In this document: positions 21,645 to 30,900 of the stretch, one piece after another
How positions within the stretch are numbered: the stretch's first letter is position 1
Layout of the letters: each line of letters starts with the position of its first letter
Origin: an uncultured Mycoplasma sp.
Lineage (GTDB): Bacteria > Bacillota_I > Bacilli_A > Mycoplasmatales > Metamycoplasmataceae
DNA: 45,591 nucleotides
Reading direction: 5' to 3'
Assembly (NCBI GenBank): GCA_947040455.1
Contig: CAMRBN010000006.1
Coordinates: 1-45,591, forward strand
Position numbers and translations under genes: made by a program
Notes under the pieces: generated by a model
Seen by the model: only the letters and a program-made list of their open reading frames with translations
The model's database searches: none
What the model was told of the DNA's origin: nothing

Positions 21645-22723
21645 TAAAAAATACCTACATTTTTAATTTTTTCAACTTGCTCTTCAGCCAATAAGGCGCT
21701 AATTAATGTTGTTAACTTACCATCCAAAATTCCTTTTAAAGAAGCTGAAAAATTTATTCTATGATCAGTTACTCTATCTTGTGGATAATTGTAAGTTCTA
21801 ATTTTTTCGCTTCTTGCTCCAGAACCAGCCAATTTTCTAAATTCACCTTCTAATTGTTTTTTCTTTTGAACTTCCAAATCAAATAATCTTGTTTTTAAAA
21901 CACGCATAGCCATATCTTTATTAGATATTTGAGATTTTCCATCTTGACAACTAGCAACAACACCAGTTGGTATATGTGTTATTCTAACTGCAGAATCAGT
22001 AGTATTAACGGATTGACCTCCAGCACCAGATGATCTATATGTGTCTATTTTTAAATCTGAATTATGAATTTCGATTTCTACATCTTCATCGGCTTCAGGC
22101 ATAACAGTAATTGTTGCAGTAGAAGTATGAACTCTTCCTTGTGTTTCTGTTTGAGGAATTCTTTGAACTCTATGAACTCCTGATTCGAATTTAAGTTTAG
22201 AATAAACTTTTTCTCCATTAACAGAAAAAATTATTTGAGAATAACCCCCTGTATTGCTAGGATATGAATCTAAAACCTTTATTTTCATTGAATTTTGTTC
22301 TGCTCACTTTGTGTATATTCTAAACAAATCACCAGCAAAAATGTTTGCTTCATCTCCACCTGCAGCTCCACGAATTTCCACAATCACATTTCGATCATCA
22401 TTTTCATCAACAGGTAATAACAATATTTTTAATTCTTCAATATATAATTTCATTTTCTTTTCAGATTCATTAATTTCTTGTTTGGCCATTTGAATTATTT
22501 CATCATCACTTTCTAACAACATTAATTTAGAATCTTCAATAATATTTTCACATAAAATATACTCATTAAATTTGTTCACCACATCTTTCAACATGTTATA
22601 TTCTTTATTAATTTTTGTATATAATTTTATATTTACTAAAACATCAGGAGATTTTAAATTCTCCTCAAGACTTTCATATTTTTTTTTAATCTCGGTAAGA
22701 GAGTCATACATTACTTTTTCCAT
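21644..22723 (-). CDS. prfA: Peptide chain release factor 1
   Basis: A 359-residue class I release factor for UAA and UAG. The catalytic GGQ is in [18 protein letters not shown] (GGQ near residue 231), and [32 protein letters not shown] and a normal helical N-terminus follow the family. No RF2 is expected in an organism that reads UGA as Trp. One TGA Trp at 22301 (IYTKW). A TATAAT box at 22733-22738 (minus) lies nine bases before the ATG and there is no Shine-Dalgarno sequence, so the transcript is probably leaderless or nearly so. Confidence 0.96.
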
Positions 22724-22732
22724 TTAATATTA

Positions 22733-22738
22733 ATTATA
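22733..22738 (-). promoter_or_regulatory. -10 box of prfA, near-leaderless
   Basis: TATAAT on the minus strand with nine bases to the ATG at 22723. A start point six to seven bases downstream leaves at most a few untranslated nucleotides. Confidence 0.5.
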
Positions 22739-22801
22739 CATAATAATTGTTTTTAGAATATGAACATTGCTATAAATCATATTTAAAATTGTTTTTTAAT
22801 G

Positions 22802-22807
22802 TAAAAT
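22802..22807 (+). promoter_or_regulatory. -10 box of gltX, leaderless
   Basis: TAAAAT with seven bases to the gltX ATG at 22815 and no ribosome binding site. It is divergent from the prfA promoter, with which it shares a gap of about 90 bases that holds nothing else visible. Confidence 0.4.
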
Positions 22808-22814
22808 TTTATAT

Positions 22815-24197
22815 ATGAAAAAAATTAGAACTAGATATGCTCCTAGCCCAACAGGATATTTACATATTGGAGGAGCCAGAACCGCTTTATTTTGTTACTT
22901 ATTTGCCAAACACAATAATGGTGAATTTATTTTAAGAATTGAAGATACTGATTTTTCAAGAAATGTTTTTAATGGTGAAAAATCACAATTAAATAATTTA
23001 AAATGATTAGGAATTGTGCCAGATGAATCACCAATTAACCCAAATCCTAAATATGGTAAATATCGTCAAAGCGAAAAACTTGATGTTTATAATAAATATG
23101 TTGAAAAAATGCTTGAAGATGGTACTGCATATATCGCTTTTGATTCAACAGATGAATTAACTCAGCAAAAACAAGAGCAAGAAGCATCTGGAAAATTTTC
23201 TTTTAGATATAACAAAAATTGATTAAAAATTTCTGATAAAGAGAGAAAAAGAAGAGAAACAAATGGTGAATATGCAATTAGAATTTCTTTACCAAAAAAT
23301 AGAGATTACATTTGACATGACTTAGTGAGAGATGAAATTAGTGTTAATTCAGATGAAATTGGTGATTGGGTAATTAAAAAAAGTGATGGATATCCAACAT
23401 ATAATTTTGCAGTAGTAATAGATGATTATGATATGGAAATTACACATATTTTTAGGGGCGAAGAACATATCACAAACACTCCTAAACAATTATCGGTATA
23501 TGAAGCTTTAGGTTGAACTCCACCTTTCTTTGGACATTTAACCATAATAACAAATATGGATGGTAAAAAATTATCTAAAAGAGATTTAACTTTACATCAA
23601 TTTATTGAAGATTACAAAAATGAAGGTTATTGTCCCGATGCTGTATTTAATTTTTTAGCTTTGTTGGGCTGAACAAGCGAAGATTCAAAAGAATTAATGT
23701 CTAAAAAAGAATTAATAACAAAATTTGATTACAAAAGATTATCTAAATCACCATCAAAATTTGATATTCAAAAAATGGATTGATTTTCAAAAATATATAT
23801 TAAAAATCAAGATGATAATATTATTTTGGAAAAATTAAAATTTTCAAATAACCAAAATCAAGATTGAAAACTTTTATTTTTAAGTATATATAAAGAAAAT
23901 GCTAAAAACATTCAAGAGTTGCAAAAAAATATTGAAATATATGAAATTCCAAAAATTCATGGTGATTATGAAGAAACGGAACTAACTAAAATTTTTGCTC
24001 AAGAGATTTTATCTCGAGACTTTAATGTTGATAATATTCAAGAAGCAATTAATAGCACTAAAAATATCACTAAAGAAAATGGAAAAAATTTATTTATGCC
24101 AATTAGAAAATTTGCTACTGGTGTAGAACATGGTCCTGAACTTGCAAAAGCTATCTTTTTATTTGGTGAAACTAAAGTTAAGGCAAGATTAAAGTAA
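22815..24197 (+). CDS. gltX: Glutamate-tRNA ligase
   Basis: A 460-residue class I synthetase. [21 protein letters not shown] contains the HIGH-type signature (HIGG), [13 protein letters not shown] the next conserved block, [26 protein letters not shown] the catalytic middle, and GKKLSKRD the KMSKS-equivalent loop (near residue 253). Many TGA Trp codons. Because gatCAB lies further on and no glnS is seen, this enzyme probably also misacylates tRNA-Gln for amidation. The gene runs into the next one with a four-base TAATGA overlap. Confidence 0.97.
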
Positions 24198-24571
24198 TGA
24201 CAATAACTTTTAAATCTACTTATGGACAAAATGAAAATCAACAAGAAATTGAATTTACTTCCCAATTAACTAAATCTATAGATCAAGATATGAATGTCCT
24301 AGAATTTATTGAACCGTCTAATAATATTCAAAATAGAATTGAATATAACGAATCAAAAGTGACAATATATGCCGGTCCAACAACTATTGATTTAGAAATG
24401 AATAAGAAAATTAAAAATAATTTCATTACAGAACATGGAACCATAATTATTGTTTCACTTTTAGAAAAACTAGTTTTAAATGACAAAAACATAAAGTTAA
24501 AATATATCTTAACTGATGAAGAAGGAAATCTAATAAATAACTTTAAAATTCATTTAATTATTTCTAATTAA
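24197..24571 (+). CDS. DUF1934 (YwiB)-like small beta-barrel protein
   Basis: A 124-residue cytoplasmic protein starting inside the gltX stop. The strand pattern resembles DUF1934: ITFKSTYGQNENQQEIEFTSQLTKS at the start, VLEFIEPSNNIQNRIEYNESKVTIYAGPTTIDLEM in the middle, and KLKYILTDEEGNLINNFKIHLIIS at the end (family: 'Y-L-..G..-.N.I.I.I'). B. subtilis YwiB is the namesake and has no clear role. I assign the family by pattern only. Its stop codon overlaps the stop of rpmE on the opposite strand, leaving no space for a terminator between them. Confidence 0.5.
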   Translation: MTITFKSTYGQNENQQEIEFTSQLTKSIDQDMNVLEFIEPSNNIQNRIEYNESKVTIYAGPTTIDLEMNKKIKNNFITEHGTIIIVSLLEKLVLNDKNIKLKYILTDEEGNLINNFKIHLIISN

Positions 24572-24786
24572 TTATTTTTATCATTACCTGATGCTACACG
24601 ACGATTGAATCTTTCAACTCTACCCGCTGATCTAGCAATAGAGTTGTCGCCTGTATAGAATGCATGGCAACTTGAACAAATATCAATTGATACATCATTT
24701 GATGTAGTTAATAATTGATGGTTAGTATTACATGTTGAACATTTAATTGTTAGTAATTCTGATTTTGGATGAGTGTCTTTTTTCAT
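24568..24786 (-). CDS. rpmE: 50S ribosomal protein L31
   Basis: A 72-residue ribosomal protein with the start MKKDTHP (family 'M-K--IHP') and the zinc-binding form of L31: Cys16, Cys19, Cys37 and Cys40 (KCSTCN ... ICSSCHAFYTGD). GRVERFNRRV is the conserved C-terminal block. AAAGGA precedes the ATG and a TATAAT box (24823-24828, minus) gives it its own promoter. Confidence 0.95.
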   Translation of the reverse strand: MKKDTHPKSELLTIKCSTCNTNHQLLTTSNDVSIDICSSCHAFYTGDNSIARSAGRVERFNRRVASGNDKNN

Positions 24787-24862
24787 AATTTTAAATCCTT
24801 TGTGACTTTTTTATTTTTATAAATTATATATTAAAAATTAGAATTTAGAAGAAATAGAGTGT

Positions 24863-25450
24863 CTATTTAGGAAATACACTTTTTTGTTGTTCTAAAGAAA
24901 GGTTTCAAATACCCACTTTATTAATTTTGGCATATATTTCTATTTTCGATAATTGATTGTAATAATCAATATCTGGATAATAAAAGAAATCACTATCAAT
25001 AGGAGATATATATTTCACTCTTGCCAAACCATTTTTTAATAATTCTAAAGCCAAATCAAAAGTTTGGTAATTTATTTTGGTTATTACTCTATTATAAAAA
25101 TCTAACTTTCATATTTTTAAAATAACTTTTTTATTTAAAATTATTTTGGAACTAAAATTAGCAGCTTTTGATGCATAAAATTTTTGAATTCCTATTGTTG
25201 GGTTAAAATTACGAGTAGAATCAAAACTTTCAGGAGTGTCAACTCCAAGTAATCTATATTTTATATGGTTATTGTCTTGAAATGTATCACCGTCAATAAC
25301 TTTAGAAATGTAGGTGTTGTTGTTTTGTTGGTGACAAGATGTTGTAATAAAAAAAGAAAATATAATCATCAAACATAAAAATCATATTCGAGATATTTTT
25401 CTCTTTTTTTCTCTTCATTTATTATTTTTTTTCATTTTATAATCTATCAT
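24863..25450 (-). CDS. Thermonuclease-family (SNase-like) surface lipoprotein
   Basis: A 195-residue protein. A basic N-terminus and hydrophobic helix end in the lipobox ITTSC (Cys39), so it should be lipid-anchored outside the cell. The SNase core follows: VIDGDTF (metal Asp), YRLLGVDTPES (catalytic Arg, Asp-Thr and Glu) and DFYNRVITKI (second catalytic Arg region). All key residues seem present, so it is likely an active Ca-dependent nuclease. Mycoplasmas use such enzymes to scavenge nucleic acid precursors from the host. The ATG at 25450 is preferred since a TATAAT box (25457-25462, minus) lies six bases before it; a second in-frame ATG at 25435 is possible, and neither has a Shine-Dalgarno sequence. 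Confidence 0.85.
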
Positions 25451-25456
25451 TATTTA

Positions 25457-25462
25457 ATTATA
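25457..25462 (-). promoter_or_regulatory. -10 box of the nuclease lipoprotein gene, leaderless
   Basis: TATAAT on the minus strand, six bases (TAAATA) before the ATG at 25450, the same geometry as at 29425. Confidence 0.45.
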
Positions 25463-25577
25463 AAAACTTTTATTTATAATTTCCGCAAATAGGACAATAT
25501 TAACATTAAAGAAACATTTTCATTAAAATAATATTTTTAAATTAATAATTATAGTTGGTTGACTTGTCTCATTATTG

Positions 25578-25610
25578 AAAAACAAAAAAAACAAGCTTTA
25601 ATGCTTGCTT
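25578..25610 (-). terminator. Intrinsic terminator of fba
   Basis: On the minus strand CAAGC / GCTTG (25592-25607) with a six-base loop, flanked by A-rich sequence before and a T8 run after (25584-25591), ten bases beyond the fba stop. Confidence 0.75.
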
Positions 25611-25620
25611 TTTAATTTAA

Positions 25621-26520
25621 TTAAGCTTTGCTTTGTGAACCTAATTCTTTTATTTTATCTTTTACAGTTTTTTCCATAGCTGCAATACCTGGAGCATATA
25701 ATTTTCTTGGATCAAAATTTTTGCCTTTTTTAGCTTCGCCAGATTCTACATAAGCTCAAATAGCTTCAGCATTTGATATTTGTAATTCAGTATTAATATT
25801 AATTTTAGCAATACCATTTTTAATAGATTTTTTAATTTGATCTGAAGGTATTCCTGAACCACCATGTAAAACCATTCCGATACCACATGCTTCAGATAAA
25901 TCTTTTAATGCTTCAAAATTTAAAGATTTTCATGATGAAGGATAAGGACCATGAATATTACCAATTCCAGCTGCAAGAAAATCAATTCCCAATTGTGCCA
26001 TTTGAATAGCTTCTTCAGGAGAACCAATTTCTCCATCACCAATAATTCCGTCTTCTTCTCCGCCAATCGAACCAATTTCAGCTTCTACAGATGCATTATA
26101 TTTTTTAGCTAATTCAACAACTTCTTTTGTATTTTGATAATTAACTTCAAAAGTTTCATGTGAACCGTCATACATAACAGATGTATAACCCGCTTCTAAA
26201 GCTAAAATAGCTCCTTCTTTTGAACCATGATCTAGATGTAAAACCACCGGAACAGTAATACTTAAATCTCTCATTAAACCCTTTACCATACCAACAACAG
26301 TATTATAACCACCCATGTATTTAACGGCACCTTCCGATGTTCCTAAAATTACTGGCGATTTTTCTTCTTGAGCTGCCAACAAAGTAGTTTTAGTTCATTC
26401 TAAATTATTTATATTGATATGCGGTATAGCATATTTTCCTTCAAATGCTTGAGACACAATATCTTTTGCATTTACAAGTAAATCTGCACAATCTTTGCTT
26501 TTTGTTTTAAATATACTCAT
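25621..26520 (-). CDS. fba: Class II fructose-bisphosphate aldolase
   Basis: A 299-residue zinc enzyme that splits fructose 1,6-bisphosphate. Zn and substrate residues are visible in VVLHLDHGSK, EAEIGSIGGEEDG, GIGNIHGPYPSS and MGMVLHGGSGIPSDQIKKSI, followed by GIAKININTELQ. TGA Trp codons at NLEWTKT, SSWKSL and AIWAYVE. AGGAG lies before the ATG. The length is typical for the mollicute/Firmicute form (about 285-300). Together with pyk it indicates an active glycolysis. Confidence 0.97.
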
Positions 26521-26608
26521 AATTATATTCTCCTTTTTAATTTGTATAAAATTTTATTACATGTATTATTATATCACTTATTTGAAATTATTAAAATCTC
26601 ATAATTAG

Positions 26609-27550
26609 TTAATTTGAAATTTTGCTGGCCATTTCAACTATTTCATTGATTTGTTCTTTTGTTTGTATTACTGCTCCAGATGCTTTTTCATGACCGCCGC
26701 CGCCATAAAATTGTGCTATTTGATGAACATTGTGAGTGCTAGACCTTAATCTCACTCTTATATCACCACTTTCTTGTTCTATAAAGAAAATTCATATTGT
26801 ATAGGGTTGAATATTTGATAAAAAATCAACTCTGTTTCTTTTTTCTTCCGATAAATTTAATTCTTTAGACTTACTAACACTTAAAAAATAGTAAATAACA
26901 TTTTCTTTTGTTTCATAATTATTTAAAACTTCTTTAAGAAAAATTATTTCTTCTTTTGTTCTTTTAGATAAATTATTATGAATAAATTGAACATCAAATT
27001 TTGTTTTTAATAATTTTGAAACTAAATTAAATGTTCTGGAAGATGTTTTGTCGAAAAAAAATCTTCCAGAATCAGTATAAATCCCTAAATAAATATATGC
27101 TGCAGCTTTTTTAGAAATTTTTCAATTTAAATTAATTGCTAATTCAGCTATTTGTTCTGCAGAAGCACAATAACTTTGGTCAACTCAAACAATAATTGGA
27201 TTAAGATCATCTCCACCAATATGATGATCTATTCGTAAAACACTTTTCAGTTTTTTACTCATTATTAATTCTGAATATTGAATTCTGTTTGAAAAATTAG
27301 CATCCACAACAATTCCTAAAGATTGGCTTAAAATTTCTTCACTAGGAATTTCATCATGTTTAAATTGCATAAAGGGTAAGATGTTTTTAGAATCGCCAAT
27401 TGCATACACTTTAATGTGAGGAAAATTATCATTAATTAATTCTTTTAATCCAAATTGTGACCCTAAACAATCACCGTCAGGATTAATGTGATGGAAAATA
27501 ATGATTGATTGATAATCTTTAATAATTTCTTCTATTTTCTTTAAATTCAT
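26609..27550 (-). CDS. DHH-family phosphoesterase (NrnA-like oligoribonuclease/pAp phosphatase)
   Basis: A 313-residue cytoplasmic enzyme. Metal motifs: FHHINPDGDCLGSQ (usual 'H--PDGDA-GS'), IVVDANFSNRIQY (usual 'vD'), the DHH motif in RIDHHIGGDD, and TDSGRF. The C-terminal DHHA1 domain ends with FYGGGGHEKASGA. NrnA proteins degrade short RNAs and dephosphorylate pAp, and some relatives act on cyclic dinucleotides, so the exact substrate is open. One or more TGA Trp codons, first at 27182. A TAAAAT box six bases before the ATG and no ribosome binding site suggest a leaderless mRNA. Confidence 0.9.
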
Positions 27551-27597
27551 ATATTTATTTTAACTTAAATAAGTATTAAAATTATATTAAATTTTGA

Positions 27598-27603
27598 TAT
27601 AAT
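27598..27603 (+). promoter_or_regulatory. Extended -10 box of the RNase J-like gene
   Basis: TGATATAAT (hexamer 27598-27603) on the plus strand. The start point near 27610 gives a leader of about 145 nt before the ATG at 27756. Confidence 0.5.
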
Positions 27604-27609
27604 TTTAAA

Positions 27610-27755
27610 TAATAAAAATATCTTGGATTGTCAAGTGGGTGTTGTTATGTGGCAATGTGTATAAAATGTTTAGAATTGCCCCGAATAGATTATTCAGCAC
27701 ATTGCTGAATATGCACAATATAAATAAATAATACAATGAATGAAATGGAGATAAG
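27610..27755 (+). promoter_or_regulatory. Long structured leader of the RNase J-like gene
   Basis: About 145 nt between promoter and ATG with two clear hairpins: GGCAAT/ATTGCC (27651-27656 with 27675-27680) and ATTCAGC/GCTGAAT with a five-base loop (27692-27698 with 27704-27710). No T-run follows either, so they are not terminators. ATGGAG just before the ATG is the ribosome binding site. I recognise no known riboswitch. Structures upstream of RNase genes can mediate autoregulation, but that is speculation here. Confidence 0.4.
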
Positions 27756-29411
27756 ATGTCTAATACAAGAATTTTTGCCTTAGGTGGTTTAGATGAAAAT
27801 GGTAAAAACTGTTATATTTTAGAAGTAGATAAAGAGATATATGTAATTAATTCTGGAACAAAAATACCTATTTCTGCCTCACATGGAATTGACACTCTAA
27901 TTCCAAACTTCAAATATCTTGAAGATAATGCCAACAGAATTAAAGGATTATTTATTACAGATGTTCAAAACGAATCTTTCTCTGCTTTGCCTTGATTATT
28001 AATGATGGTCCCAAACATAACTATTTATTGTTCTGATTTTTCTTTATTTTTAATAAAGGAAAGAATTTCGAAATACAATATCGGAAAATCTAACCACAAA
28101 CTTAAAGAAATAGATTCTAAAGGAGAAAAAATTGGATCTATTATCGTTGAACCTATTGAATTAGCAGGAGCACTTCCTGGTACATTAGGTTTTAATTTCA
28201 AAACCTTAGATGGAAGTGTTATTTTTATGTTTAACTTTGTTAATGCTGACTTAGGAATATATGGAAAGACAGATATTGCTCAAATAAAACAAAACAATCC
28301 TAAAATATTAGCATTAATAATGGATTCTGGAATGTCAAATTTTAACGGTACATCTAGCGAAAATATTGATATTAAAAATTTATTAGATGAAAAATTTAAT
28401 TCAATAAAAGAAAATGAAAGAATAATAGTTGGTTCTTATGATCATGAAATGTCTTCACTGCAACAAATTTTGGATTTAGCAAAAAAATACAACAGAACAG
28501 TAATTACATATGGAAGAATATATCATCAACTTTTAGAATTTTTAATTAATTCTAACCCTAATTTAGTTTTACCTAAAATTGTGGATTACAAAAAAATAAA
28601 AGAAGAAAAGAGTTGTGTAATAATTGTTTCTGGAACTGTTGAAAGATTGTACAAAAGATTTGTAAGAATAACTGATGATAATGATGTTTATCTAAAAATA
28701 AATAATACAGACCACATCGTGATGATTGCTGCGCCGGTTAATGGTTTAGAAACTGAATCAACTTATGCATTAGATGAATTAGCCAGAAAAACACCTCATA
28801 TAATTGATTATACTGATAATGAATTTTATCGTTGTAGGCCAGCAAAACAAGATATCTTTAATATTATTGAATTATTAAAACCTGAATATTTTATTCCTGC
28901 ACAAGGTTTATATAGATATATGATTGTAGCTGTAAAAGAAGCTGTAAGAGCTGGTTTAACACAAAATAAATCTATTCCATTACAAAATGGTAAAATTGCA
29001 AGCTTTCAAAATGGCGAATTAATTTCACAAAAAGAAAGAATTTCTGAGGTTGGAGACATTATAATTGATGGTTTTGGAATTGGAGATATCTCTAAAGAAG
29101 TTATATATGAAAGAGAAGTTATTGCAAGAGATGGAGTTATTGTTGTTTCTGCTCTTTATGACAAAAAAACTAAAAAACTTTTTGATCATATTGATATTAA
29201 ATATATTGGAGTTATTGCTTCTAAAGATAGAGAACAAATTGATATTTTAATAGAAAATACTGTTACTCATATCTATTATGATGAATTAAAATTTTTTACC
29301 AAATTTAGTTTATATAATGTTCAAGACACCATAAGAAAAGTTGTGAGAAAAAAAATATTCAAGATGACTGACAAAGAACCTATGGTTGTTATAATTTTTA
29401 ATGAAATTTAA
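27756..29411 (+). CDS. RNase J-like protein with a lost active site
   Basis: A 551-residue protein with the RNase J layout (beta-lactamase, beta-CASP, C-terminal domain): opening RIFALGGLDENGKNCYILEVD, KEIYVINSGTK, and C-terminal blocks such as ISEVGDIIIDGFGIGDIS and EVIARDGVIVVSALYDKK. The metal ligands are missing. Where active enzymes have 'THGHEDHIG' this one has TDVQNESFS (residues 68-76). The 'H-SGHAS-ED' segment is CRPAKQD (360-366), and the 'P-HGEYR' His is Gln383 in PAQGLYR. It should thus lack nuclease activity. Firmicutes carry a partly degenerate partner, RNase J2, in complex with J1; this gene may fill that structural role. The first TGA Trp is just after residue 80. Confidence 0.8.
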
Positions 29412-29424
29412 AAATTATATATAT

Positions 29425-29430
29425 TATAAT
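29425..29430 (+). promoter_or_regulatory. -10 box before the FtsK-like gene, leaderless
   Basis: TATAAT with six bases (TAAAAA) to the ATG at 29437 and no Shine-Dalgarno sequence. It allows independent expression from the upstream RNase J-like gene. Confidence 0.45.
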
Positions 29431-29436
29431 TAAAAA

Positions 29437-30561
29437 ATGATTAAGCGAAAAAAAATAGATAAAACTAGAAAATTTCAAAAAAATAATTACAATATTTGGA
29501 CTAATGGTCGTCTTTTATCGCTTATTTTAATAGGTTCATCTCTTTTATTTTTAATTTTATCAATAATTGAATTACCTATTTTATCAGCGATTCCAGGATA
29601 TACTGTTGGATTTTTGTTTGGATATTACTCATATATATTTTATTTTTTTATAATTTACTATTCTATTTGTAAGTTATTCAACATAAACATTTATCTAATT
29701 AAAAAAATTTCAAAATTTAAAGTATTAAATTACTCTTGATTAAATGTTTTTATATTAACATTTGGAATAATGTTAATAATAGAAACTTCCATGTACATAA
29801 ATAATAATAATGCGGCTTTCCCTGGAGTTGATGCATGAACAGATAACTTTACTTCATGATGAAAAAAATTTACATCATTCAATGACCCAACTAAACCCAA
29901 TATTAATAACACTGGCGTTGTTATTAGTTTAATATTATCTATTTTATATTCTATAGGAGGAACTATTATTGCAATAATTTTTTCTTTATTACTTATTTTA
30001 TACTTTATATTTTATTTACTATATTCTTCTCCTATCAAAAAAATTGGTAGTAAAAGAGCGGCTAAAAAAAGAGCGGCCGTTTTAAATCAGGAATATGAAA
30101 CTAAAATAGTTGATCTTTCTTTTGAAGATGAAAATAAAATTATAGTTTCAGAGTTTGGAGATAAAATAGTTGGTGATGCTACGCAACAAATAGAAATTTC
30201 TATACAAACAAAAAACAAATCTAAAGTTACTCCAGTGTCACAAAAATCATTAAAAGATAATAAAAAACAACAAAATATACAAGTATCAACAATTACGGAA
30301 TCTGATGGTGATTCAGAGCAACTAATTGATATTCCTTTTGAAAATCCATTTGATCAAAGTGAAATAATAGTTTCTGCTTCTAATGCCACTGATGAAATCA
30401 AAGTTAAAAAAAGAGCAGGTATTAAATTAGAAGATACTGAATTTTTATTCAACAATATTGTTGAAAGTAAAAAAGAACAAAGCCTTGATGTGTATAATCA
30501 AACTCATGATATTAAAATAAAGAAAAATAGAAAAAAAATAAAAAAAGAGAAAAAAGGATAA
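29437..30561 (+). CDS. Membrane protein resembling the FtsK/SpoIIIE N-terminal domain, without motor
   Basis: A 374-residue protein. After a basic N-terminus (MIKRKKIDKTRKFQ) come four hydrophobic segments (about residues 27-46, 50-80, 101-116 and 165-200). The last has the 'GG-I---.-.-L-.-.G--G' pattern (NTGVVISLILSILYSIGGTI) of the FtsK 4TM domain. The rest (about 205-374) is a hydrophilic, charged, low-complexity tail ending in a Lys cluster. There is no Walker A or B motif, so the DNA-translocating motor is absent. In B. subtilis the RNase J2 gene sits near spoIIIE, which supports the identification by context. Alternatively it is an unrelated mollicute membrane protein. The stop is three bases before the thioredoxin-like gene. 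Confidence 0.45.
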
Positions 30562-30564
30562 ATT

Positions 30565-30894
30565 ATGATTAAAGAAATGAAATGAAATGACGCTCAACAA
30601 GAATTAAAAAAGACGGATGTTACATATTTGATATTTGGAGCAGAATGATGTGGAGATTGCGTAATGATGGAACCAATCGTAGAAGAATTGGAAAAACATT
30701 TTGAAAAAAATGAAAAAGTACAATTTATTAGAATTGATGCGGAAGAATCGCTTTTATTTAGAGATGAAAAAAGCAAATATAAAGTTTTAAAAATACCCAC
30801 ACATGTTTTTATGAAAAATGGAGAAATAATTACTATTAAATATGAATACATGCCACTACAAGAAATGATTGAAGAGATAAATAAGTTATTTTAA
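30565..30894 (+). CDS. Thioredoxin-like protein with CGDC active site
   Basis: A 109-residue protein with the thioredoxin fold: YLIFGAEWCGDCVMMEPIVEEL holds the redox motif Cys29-Gly-Asp-Cys32, preceded by a TGA-encoded Trp as in typical thioredoxins. IPTHVFMKNGE carries the cis-proline. The CGDC variant instead of CGPC is common in thioredoxin-like family members whose partners are unknown. AAGGA lies before the ATG. It follows the FtsK-like gene by three bases and precedes uvrC by six, so the three probably form one transcript. Confidence 0.85.
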
Positions 30895-30900
30895 ATAATT

